A stretch of DNA of 27,113 nucleotides, taken from NCBI GenBank assembly GCA_905221605.1, contig CAJNDS010002756.1:188001-215113 (forward strand), in the 5' to 3' direction. Shown here one piece after another: positions 1-7,093 of the stretch (positions are counted from its first letter, which is position 1; each line of letters opens with the position of its first letter). Both the position numbers and the translations under genes were made by a program. The DNA comes from Symbiodinium natans. Taxonomy: Eukaryota > Sar > Dinophyceae > Suessiales > Symbiodiniaceae. The notes under the pieces were generated by a model. That model saw nothing but the letters and a program-made list of their open reading frames with translations, had not been told where the DNA came from and did not search any database.

Positions 1-223
1 CAGGGGCACGCGTTTCCTGGACGCACACAAGGTCAACATTCCAAGTTTGCAACAAGCCGGTCAAACCATGGAAAGCAGCGTGCTCCGATCCGCTCGGCAA
101 CCACAGTCGGTTGCAATTCAAAAGCGCCAAACTCAGATAGTGCGGCCCCCGCGGTGTTGACGAATACGACGAGGGCCGCCCCCGTTTCCCGACACATCTT
201 CCTGGGCAAAGGTGCGTAACTCT
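1..223 (-). CDS. LINE A ORF2, N-terminal APE endonuclease start (partial)
   Basis: The -1 frame relative to ORF1 is open from 223 (just after a TGA at 226-224) to the window edge at 1. It contains the segment LALLNCNRLWLP, resembling the first strand and conserved Asn of APE-type endonucleases, and then DLVCVQETRAP, resembling the second motif with its catalytic Glu (Q-E-T). These are the usual first two landmarks of LINE endonucleases, about 35-45 residues apart as here. No ATG occurs in this frame within the visible part, so ORF2 probably does not start independently; see the frameshift signal at 142-190. The rest of the endonuclease and the expected reverse transcriptase would lie beyond the left edge. 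Recognition rests on two short motifs, so it is good but not certain. Confidence 0.65.
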
Positions 224-3200
224 TCAAGAGATGTGCGAATATGAGCAGGAAGATGATCTACATGATCGGGCAGGCCTGAACACATCTCAAAGAGATAGCG
301 CCGCAAAGGGGCCTCGATAACGGAGGAGGTCCACGGGTGCCCAGAACGACTGTTCGACTGACCGCAGCACCTAGGACTGACACAGTGTGCTTCACAGTAG
401 CCGGTCCGACAAGCGTCCGCAACAAGCCCGGCACAGCCATGACGCCGGCAACGACGTGTGAGAGGGGCATCGCGACAAGGGCAACTTGTGCTAGCATACC
501 GAGCACAGTGCTGCGGACAAAATCCTGTTCGGCAGTTCGACTGGACCAACACCCAACAGTTGTCATGGCTACACACGCGTCGACGCGGCGGTGCGTTACG
601 ATCAGGAGGTTGCGCAGGGACAGAGTGCAGCCGTGTCCTGCATGCGCAGCTTCGGCTATAACAGTGGAACGCACAGTAGCCTGAAGTACAATTGGGTCCA
701 ACTTCAGAGTCGCAATCATGACGGCGGCACGCTTGGGTTGGTGGAGCCGTGGGCACCGACGTGCCGCAATGGCGCGGGGGCCCTTGTGTGCAAGAACAAC
801 GCGGGCTGAAGCAGTGGGCAGCACAGAAGCCTGTTCGACAGGAAGTGGCAACAACACCCTGACAACCCGGCCGTCGACAGGAGCGGGGCGACTGCACAGC
901 GGCCGCAGCAGGGGCATCTGCCAAGCTGACATTACATGGACAACGTCGGCTGGAGCAATGAGAAGGGCAAAAACCCGTGCGACATGCATCTGCACATGAA
1001 TTACGGCAATTGGCGCGTCGACAAACACGCACATCCGGCGCGAGCTCGGCGTGGTTGGTGTCGGCATGTTCACGCGAGACAGGGCGCGGGTAGCGCGCAG
1101 GAGGAGGCGGAGGAACCGGTGGCACGCGAACGTCATGCTGACCCGGAGGCGGATGAGCACCTGGCGCTTGCGCACCCTGCGCAACGGGATTCGAAGCAGA
1201 GGAGACCGGAGGAACCGAACAGAAAAGATCCAAGCGACTGGACAGTGTGGAGAGCGTGTGCTGCAATTGGGCCTGACCTTGAATCAATTCCTCAACCAGG
1301 CGTGGCAAGTTTTGCAATGACGCAATGCATCCACTTTCTATTTGACCATCACACTCCGGAACAACGTTACAGTTTGTGCGATGGCCCGTCACGACAGACA
1401 CCCCAGACGCCAGAGAGTTTGGAAGTTCCCCCGAATTGCTTCCAGGTGTGCACTGCGAAACCTCAAGAGGGGGCGGAGCGGGCAACGCAGGAGCTTCGGG
1501 GATACGCTGTGGCATGACATCAATAGAAGTGTAAGTCCATGATTCAAAGAGAGGGAGCAATGACTCACGTATGACCTGTTCGTCACCATGGAAGAACACA
1601 GTCATTTGGGACACATGATACAAAACCCCACAACGAGCACGAGCACCACGACCATTGTTAGCATCACGTGGAGGGGCGGCGGGAAAAATGCGCAGCCACA
1701 CTCCCCAAGCAGTAGGGCCTTCCATGCGGAGATCTGGTCGTCCAATGCCAGAAAACTGGCCAGAGTCAATCATCTCACGAATCCTACGGGCAAATTCGTC
1801 ACGAGGCTCACAAGCGAAACGTGTGAAGCGTGTAAGTTGAGGTGGAACGGAAGCAACAGGAACAGAGGCTCCCAAGGCGGCGCTATCGACCTCCTCTCCC
1901 GCGTCCGGCGCGGCTCGGACACGGCTGGGCACAGAGCCTCCCAACGTCTGGTCTTGCTCCAAAACACACGGTGTCACGGGTGCCTGGAAGCATTCAACAC
2001 AAGCTGCAAAACGGCAACCATGCCCACATCGAAAATATGAGACCTCGCGGGCGAGCCTCATGTTGCACACGGAACAACGACGCAAAGCACCAAAACGTGA
2101 AGTGACATGGCGCGAACAGGCGTGCTCATGCAAGTTGATACGCAGCACAGGTGCAAGATCAACGGCATCAACTGAAGGTTCCTGCATCATTACCCCGCGA
2201 CTGGGCTCAGAGGAACTCCGATTACAAGCTGAAGCATTGAACCGCGAGTTGCTTGCTGCAGCATGTCCATGAGCAAGTGACAAACCTGCGTGGCCATTTG
2301 GAACCCGATGTGGTCCGGACAACATCTGTTGTCGAACGTGGCTTGGACCACTCGAGTCACATGAAAGGCTTGAAAGATCCACGGGCCAACTGCCTGTGTT
2401 CCGAAATGCCGTCACCGCTGACTCAAGATCTGACGCAAGCCGTAGACCGCCAAAAACTTGCAACAGTAAATCCTGAAGTTGGTTTGGGATATGACCGTGC
2501 ACGTCAACAACTCCAGGGAGAACAACTGCGAGCCCGACGACATCATGCGACTGGGTAGCAAGTTGTGCTAAGTGCTGCGCGGCAGCCGCATCCCCAGTTC
2601 GACTGAAGCACTGCATCATTGAAGCATCATGTTGGCACGCAATCTGCAACAACTCGGCATATGCTTGTGCAACAAAACCAAGTTCACAAGTCTGATTGCG
2701 CAAACACTGACACGCAGCCTCAAACCACGGAATTGCATTCGCCCATGCTCTCACAACCTCGTCTTGTAACAGCCCTCCCGCATGCAACAGCAGCGGGCAA
2801 TATAAAAAAGAATTAGTGGCTTCATCATTGCTTGTCGGAGGGAGACCAGCGAAATAACCCAAGTTCGCAACGCAATTTGCCGTCCTGGATGACTGCAAAG
2901 GCATGGGTGCCCGTGCATCAGTTTGGCGCGGTTCGTCCGACAATTGGCCCGTGGCACCGCACATCCATGCGTATGATCCGTTCTGTAAATCCAAGCACAA
3001 ACGGCAGCCACTTTGCAAAGCACATGCATGGTTGACACGCAAAGCAGAAAGCCGATCATCATGTTGGTCCACAGTTCGACCGCACGAATTGCAAACCCAG
3101 TTTCCTATCCAACCTACGGGCATTCTACAACCAAGGTCGTTCGTTTCAAATTGTTGAATTGGAGCCCATGTCATACGCCGACTTGCAGCGCTGATGTTCA

Positions 3201-3744
3201 ATGCAATCAAGCGTTCACAACACAGCACAACAAGGTCGTGCGGCTCAGCCGGTATTACCGGGTCCTCCGGCTCCGCTTGCACTGGCAGCTGCTGCCAGTT
3301 CCGAGAAAAATGCACACCATGCTCCTCGCAAGCAACCTGGAGCTCCCGGTCTGCCTCAACCCCTGGCCAAGCCATTCGGCAGTGTGGACACTGCGGACGG
3401 TGATTTCGCAACCTCAACTGCGCAGCGCAGTTCAAATGCAATTGCAAGCGGCAAGAACAAGGCCACCTCCAACCAGGATCTTCGCTGGGGACGATTTCGC
3501 AACAACAAATCGGACAACAGGTGTTCGCGTCCATGCACGCGGGCGTGAGCCCATGTGCCCCTCCCGCAAGCGTAGACTCAGGCGTCGTTAGCTGGTCCTC
3601 GCCAAATCTGCTATCCAGTATCACCGGAGAGTTTCCAGCCCCCTCTGGACCGCCATATGTCCCACTTCCTGCCCCACGCCGGGGCGGTGTGCACGTTCGA
3701 CCATATCGATGCCCCATGGGTGTACGACTCATATCACGCGGCAT
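133..3744 (-). CDS. LINE A ORF1: RING-like and cysteine-repeat protein
   Basis: An uninterrupted ORF of about 1203 codons from the ATG at 3744; an in-frame GTG directly precedes it. It ends in TGA at 135-133. Near residues 78-123 is a RING-like finger with spacing C-x2-C-x15-C-x-C-x4-H-x2-C-x12-C-x2-C. A zinc-ribbon-like Cys cluster lies near 210-270 and a C1/ZZ-like His/Cys finger near 545-590. A short helical stretch near 815-845 and a proline-rich linker follow. Residues ~912-1130 hold five tandem repeats of about 30 residues with consensus C-x4-C-x7-C-x4-C-x2-H-C-x4-C-x-C, most containing CRTGFC or CRTGYC. Such fingers suggest RNA/DNA or protein binding, perhaps ubiquitin ligase activity (inference). 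The absence of introns contrasts sharply with the host genes nearby and fits a retroelement ORF. It could instead be a host gene retroposed next to a LINE, but the overlapping endonuclease start argues for ORF1. Confidence 0.75.
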   Translation of the reverse strand: MPRDMSRTPMGHRYGRTCTPPRRGAGSGTYGGPEGAGNSPVILDSRFGEDQLTTPESTLAGGAHGLTPACMDANTCCPICCCEIVPSEDPGWRWPCSCRLQLHLNCAAQLRLRNHRPQCPHCRMAWPGVEADRELQVACEEHGVHFSRNWQQLPVQAEPEDPVIPAEPHDLVVLCCERLIALNISAASRRMTWAPIQQFETNDLGCRMPVGWIGNWVCNSCGRTVDQHDDRLSALRVNHACALQSGCRLCLDLQNGSYAWMCGATGQLSDEPRQTDARAPMPLQSSRTANCVANLGYFAGLPPTSNDEATNSFLYCPLLLHAGGLLQDEVVRAWANAIPWFEAACQCLRNQTCELGFVAQAYAELLQIACQHDASMMQCFSRTGDAAAAQHLAQLATQSHDVVGLAVVLPGVVDVHGHIPNQLQDLLLQVFGGLRLASDLESAVTAFRNTGSWPVDLSSLSCDSSGPSHVRQQMLSGPHRVPNGHAGLSLAHGHAAASNSRFNASACNRSSSEPSRGVMMQEPSVDAVDLAPVLRINLHEHACSRHVTSRFGALRRCSVCNMRLAREVSYFRCGHGCRFAACVECFQAPVTPCVLEQDQTLGGSVPSRVRAAPDAGEEVDSAALGASVPVASVPPQLTRFTRFACEPRDEFARRIREMIDSGQFSGIGRPDLRMEGPTAWGVWLRIFPAAPPRDANNGRGARARCGVLYHVSQMTVFFHGDEQVIRESLLPLFESWTYTSIDVMPQRIPEAPALPAPPPLEVSQCTPGSNSGELPNSLASGVSVVTGHRTNCNVVPECDGQIESGCIASLQNLPRLVEELIQGQAQLQHTLSTLSSRLDLFCSVPPVSSASNPVAQGAQAPGAHPPPGQHDVRVPPVPPPPPARYPRPVSREHADTNHAELAPDVRVCRRANCRNSCADACRTGFCPSHCSSRRCPCNVSLADAPAAAAVQSPRSCRRPGCQGVVATSCRTGFCAAHCFSPRCSCTQGPPRHCGTSVPTAPPTQACRRHDCDSEVGPNCTSGYCAFHCYSRSCACRTRLHSVPAQPPDRNAPPRRRVCSHDNCWVLVQSNCRTGFCPQHCARYASTSCPCRDAPLTRRCRRHGCAGLVADACRTGYCEAHCVSPRCCGQSNSRSGHPWTSSVIEAPLRRYLFEMCSGLPDHVDHLPAHIRTSLEELRTFAQEDVSGNGGGPRRIRQHRGGRTI
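142..190 (-). promoter_or_regulatory. Candidate -1 ribosomal frameshift signal (slippery heptamer plus hairpin)
   Basis: On the minus strand the heptamer G GGA AAC (190-184) is in the correct ORF1 phase (xxG GGA AAC), matching the X XXY YYZ rule for simultaneous slippage. Four bases downstream a stem can form between 179-169 and 152-142: seven consecutive G-C pairs, then U-G, C-G, G-C and U-G, with a 16-base loop. ORF1 stops at 133, while the -1 frame stays open into the endonuclease. The geometry fits programmed -1 frameshifting producing an ORF1-ORF2 fusion. The four-base spacer is slightly short of the usual five to nine. Function is inferred. Confidence 0.5.
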
Positions 3745-3968
3745 CACGCAGCAGCTGACAATGCCCTTTTTTCAGGGTGTCGTAAATGTTGCCATGGCTC
3801 ACCCAGGAAATCAATGTGCTTGGTGTTATGCCTGACAACAATGAAGTCAACTTCAAACGGTTGCATCGCCAGTCTGCGGTCATTATCGTTGTTAACGCTA
3901 CTATTCTCCGGCGCGGACTCGTGTTCTCAAGGCCGCATGGAAATTACTAAAAGTCTGACAGTCTGAGG
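3745..3968 (-). other. 5' untranslated leader of LINE A
   Basis: The 224 bases between the SL relict and the first ATG of ORF1. No convincing ORF or structure was recognised. With the doubled leader it would form the 5' UTR of the reintegrated mRNA. Confidence 0.5.
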
Positions 3969-4003
3969 CTTGAGCCAAAATGGCTTGAGCCAAAATGGCT
4001 ACG
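3969..4003 (-). repeat. Tandem dinoflagellate spliced-leader sequence (SL plus SL relict)
   Basis: Read on the minus strand, 4003-3984 is CGTAGCCATTTTGGCTCAAG, identical to the last 20 bases of the conserved 22-base dinoflagellate spliced leader. It is followed directly by CCATTTTGGCTCAAG (3983-3969), the 15 bases that remain when a new leader is trans-spliced onto the AG inside an older leader. This is the signature of a processed, trans-spliced mRNA that was reverse transcribed, reintegrated, transcribed and trans-spliced again. The leader is oriented as the 5' end of the ORF1 transcript. It is not an SL RNA gene, because no GT donor follows the AAG. Confidence 0.9.
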
Positions 4004-4099
4004 ATGAGCCGTGCGTCGTGGACAGGCACAGCGAGGTTCATGGCCGACAGGGCGACGTTGCGCCCCAGACGCGCGCCGTTTAAAGCGGCGGCTTCGGAG

Positions 4100-5797
4100 G
4101 CCTGCTTGGTGCGATTCGTCCTCCTGCCGGAACCCGCCCGGGCGCGAACCGCTATGGACCTCGTCACAGGCACCGTTGAGGCCCACACCGGAATCGCCGC
4201 CAATTTGGGCAAGACGCGCGTCTGCAACTATGCGGGTGGCCCGCCGCCGCCCGGGGTCGCCGATTTGGGCCCTGAGGTTTGGCGTGGCGATAAGCCTCCC
4301 CAGGAGCGTAGCTTCGTGGCTTTGGGCACCCCCATCGGCACGCCGGAGTATGTCCGCACTTGGGGCGTGGAAAGGCTCGAAGTTGAAGACGCGTTGCTCC
4401 GCCAGCTCCCCTTGTTGCCCGACCTCCAGTGCGCGTGGCTCCTCCTCAGCTTCTGTGCAGCGCATTGCAGCGCCGCGGGCAAACCACGCGCTGAGGACGG
4501 TCCCGTCCGACCTCATTGCGCCGTACGCAGCGGCACGCGACGCGGCCATATGGGGTACATTGCAGGTGTGTCTGGGTTCGCCCGCGGAGGACGAGGCGTG
4601 CCCAGCCAGGGACATAGCCCTGCTCCCTGCTAGCCTAGGAGGCTTGGGCCTTTCACAGGCCACGCGTGTCAGCGCCGCCGCGTATTGGGCCGCATGGGCA
4701 GATGCCCTCACGGTGCTGCGCGAGCGCTGTCCCGCTTTTGCGCAGAGGGCCGCCCGCTGCCTAATTGATGGGCAGGGGCCTGCGTGCCTACAGGCGGCCT
4801 CGAAGGCACGCAGCCTGCTAGAGGCGGAAAGGTGGGCAGCCGTGCTGGCAACACTGTGCGTCGCGTACACGGAACGCTTTCTTCCGCGACAGCGTGTTGT
4901 TGCCCTCCATGCCGCCATCCCAGCGCGCGCTCTTGCGATCCCAAGCAGGACCACATGCCGCAGCTTGGCTCCAAGCCATCCCAAGCGACCCATGTGACCC
5001 CCACGCCACCCTTTACCCCGAGGCAATGCATATCGCGTGGCGTCGGCGGCTCCGACTCCCGCTCCAGCTCGCCCCGTGCCGGTGTGGCAATCCGAGCGCT
5101 GCTGAGCCCGGCTGCGGCCGCCGTACGGATGTACTCGGCGACCACGCGCTCGCGTGCCCCCGGACAGGCTTCCTTGCCAGACGGGCCAAGCTCGTGGAGC
5201 GAGCGTGGTGCAGGGTGGCCCGCGAAGCCGTCGGCCCGGAGGGTCACGTGGTGCCCCAGCAGTGGCTAGTGCACACCACCGCGCCGGGGGTAGCACCCGA
5301 GGACCGCAGACGCCTGGACCTCGTCATTTACGGGGCTACGCCGCTGGGCGGAGCCCTTTGCTGCGACGCGACCCTCGTTTCGCCTTTGAACCGCGACGGC
5401 GCGCCCCACCCTGGCGCAGCGGCGGCGGATGGGGCTGTCCTGAGGGCCGCCGCACGGCGCAAGCACGCCACCTACCCCGAACTGGTGGCCGGTGGCGCGC
5501 AAAGCCTATGCGTCCTCGGTTGCGAGGTGGGAGGGCGGTGGCACGAAGATGCTGGTTCGGCGCCTGGTCGCCCTCCGCGCGCACCGCGCCCCACCAGGCG
5601 TGAGGGCCCCTGCGCGAACAGCATGGGCCCGTCGCTGGTGGAGCGTGCTCTCCGTCTCCGTGCAGCAGGCGGTCGGCCACACGGCCCTGGGACGCGCGCG
5701 GGCCCTGCCGGGGCCCGCGTTGACCGCGGCGCCGGAGCTTGATGAGATCCTGGCTTTTGCTGATGCGGAAGGAGCCAGCCGCCTGCCGCTGCGCTGA
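4100..5797 (+). mobile_element. LINE B remnant: reverse transcriptase tail, CCHC finger and restriction-like endonuclease (pseudogene)
   Basis: Four overlapping frames read together as the C-terminal part of a non-LTR polyprotein. Frame 2 (about 4100-4460) holds the region after the RT active site, with ANLGKTRVCN and the pair FVALGTPIG and LQCAWLLLS. Frame 3 (about 4470-4890) holds APRANHALRTVP, LPASLGGLGL and AAAYWAAWADAL. Frame 1 (about 4894-5545) holds ALLRSQAGPHAAAWL, a zinc-knuckle region (CRCG ... GDHALACP) and RRLDLVIYG ... CDATLVSP, resembling the D ... D motif of restriction-like endonucleases in R2-type elements. Frame 2 (about 5550-5797) holds the C-terminus, ending ASRLPLR-stop. 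At least three frameshifts separate these parts and the catalytic RT region is absent, so the copy is dead and 5' truncated. It lies head-to-head with LINE A, whose leader ends about 100 bases upstream. Confidence 0.8.
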
Positions 5798-6429
5798 CCG
5801 TCGAAACTGCTGACGTAAGAAGGCGTGATGAAACAAACAAAAATGTTCTTGCGGGATGCAGGCACGTGGCACATCTTCGTTTGCAAGCACACTTCGAAAG
5901 TGGGGGCCGTTGGAAAGTGAGCCAAGGAGCCAAGCAATGTTGATCCGCAGGTTGCGACTGTGTGGCCAAGAGCCGAAAGTCCAGCGAATTCCGTCCCACG
6001 TAGGGTCATGCGGAACTCCCGGAACATGCTGGCGAAGAAGTCGTTCAAGTCCGTGTCGCTTGCATCCCCGTGCAAGCTTGCAGGACCTGCATCGACAGCG
6101 CTTAACAAGATGGATCTTGGTGTTAGCCTCCGTGGCTAATTGCGTTGACTCATGCAAGTGCCGCTGATCAACGATGCGGACGACCATAACCAAACTTTGC
6201 ACGAGATGGTATTCGCTTGAGGATCTTCGGCCTTTTTTTACACTTTCGACATGCTGCAACCACCGCTGCGAAAAAAATTGCATGTGTTTTGATCATGTCT
6301 ACGGACAAGTTTGACGACAAATCGCCAAAGGAAACCGCCTCATCCTCAAGCTCTGTGATGTAAGCCATGGCAGCCGTTGGGTCCGGCGTTTCACGCAAAA
6401 TTTATCCCGGGCGCTGCTGCTGTCCAAAA
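5798..6429. other. Inter-element gap with possible minus-strand exons
   Basis: No clear gene. On the minus strand two segments read as plausible protein: one from an ATG at 6398 (MRETPDPTAAMAYITELEDE) down to about 6306, where a GT could act as a donor, and one at about 6086-5990 (TDLNDFFASMFREFRMTL) preceded by an AG-G acceptor. Their frames could belong to a host gene on the opposite strand, but neither was recognised. Confidence 0.25.
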
Positions 6430-6810
6430 GCGGCGAAAGTGCCAGCTGCGCGATCACCGCCATCCCGAGCTGCCAGGACTTCGTCGTCGACAATGGGGAG
6501 TTCCGCATCTTCCTGCTTCGGCGGTTGCGACTGGCGTTGCCGCTCGCCCCACACCGATGCCGCTGCGGCGGAACCCTCGATGAGCTCGGGGACCACCCTT
6601 CCGCCTGCGCACAGGTTGGGGTGCTCGCGCATAGAGCGGGGGGGCCACTGGAGCGGGCTGCTGCTCGCATCTGCCGTGAGGCCGGCGCGCGGGTGGCCAC
6701 CAGCGTCGCTCTCCGGCACCTCAACCTTGACGTGCCGGCGACGGACGGCCGGCGGATCGCCCTGCCGTCGCATCGTCCGTCGCCATGGCACGTAAAGCTA
6801 CGGCTGATAG
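6430..6810 (+). mobile_element. LINE C fragment: zinc knuckle and start of restriction-like endonuclease
   Basis: Frame 3 reads FRIFLLRRLRLALPLAPHRC, followed by CRCGGTLDELGDHPSAC (zinc knuckle), then ARICREAGARVATSV, NLDVPATDGRRIAL and PSPWH. This is the same order as the tail of LINE B (arginine-rich strand, CxCG...GDH...C finger, helix, DxRR element of the nuclease domain), but the sequence clearly belongs to a different family. Similarity fades after about 6808, before the second catalytic Asp would be expected, so the fragment is truncated at both ends. The absence of in-frame stops over about 380 bases suggests a fairly recent remnant. Confidence 0.6.
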
Positions 6811-7093
6811 CCGTGTGTTGGTCACGCCATTGACATGTGAGGCATCAAACGCGAGCCACGTGGCCCTGAAAATATAGTAATTCCAGTTGGCCCACAATTC
6901 ATGAAGAAAAGTGTTTGAGTGAGAGAATCACGATACGTATGAACGAACGGCGCTTAGGGCTTAGGGTTTACCTCGTTGCCAAGAAGTTAGATAGATTTTC
7001 ACATATTTTCATCGACCTGGACGCAGCGGATTTGGCTCATCGACAGCCTGAAGCCCGCGCGCTGCGGAACCAGTTCGCCCAATCTTGTGCAAA
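6811..7093. other. Upstream region of the P0 gene
   Basis: No gene seen. It contains a short telomere-like stretch (TTAGGGCTTAGGGTTTA, about 6955-6971). The AG at 7072-7073, 20 bases before the P0 ATG, is a candidate trans-splice acceptor for the spliced leader (inference). Confidence 0.3.

Larger units (their letters stand above)
1..4003 (-). mobile_element. LINE A: APE-type non-LTR retrotransposon, 5' part, SL-tagged
   Basis: Reading right to left, this stretch holds a doubled spliced leader (4003-3969), a leader of about 224 bases, an intact intronless ORF1 (3744-133) and the first ~74 codons of an overlapping ORF2 whose end looks like an APE (exonuclease-endonuclease-phosphatase) domain. 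This is the order expected for an APE-class non-LTR element: nucleic-acid-binding ORF1, then endonuclease, then reverse transcriptase. The reverse transcriptase would lie left of base 1 and is not seen. The right boundary is placed at the first base of the spliced leader, because a cDNA of a trans-spliced mRNA would end there. No target-site duplication can be judged, since the other end is missing. That this is a LINE is inferred from the endonuclease start and ORF order; family assignment is open. Confidence 0.72.

Noticed and set aside
3969-4003. Possible SL RNA gene
   Set aside because: An SL RNA gene would have GT right after the leader's AAG and an intron-like tail. Here the AAG is followed by CC and a second, truncated leader.
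3947-5296. 449-codon open frame on the minus strand
   Set aside because: It is antisense to LINE B, GC-rich and without domain features, while the sense strand shows clear retroelement motifs in three frames.
5336-6283. 315-codon open frame on the minus strand
   Set aside because: Half of it is antisense to the LINE B tail. No conserved motif; only small parts near 6000-6100 look protein-like, in another frame.
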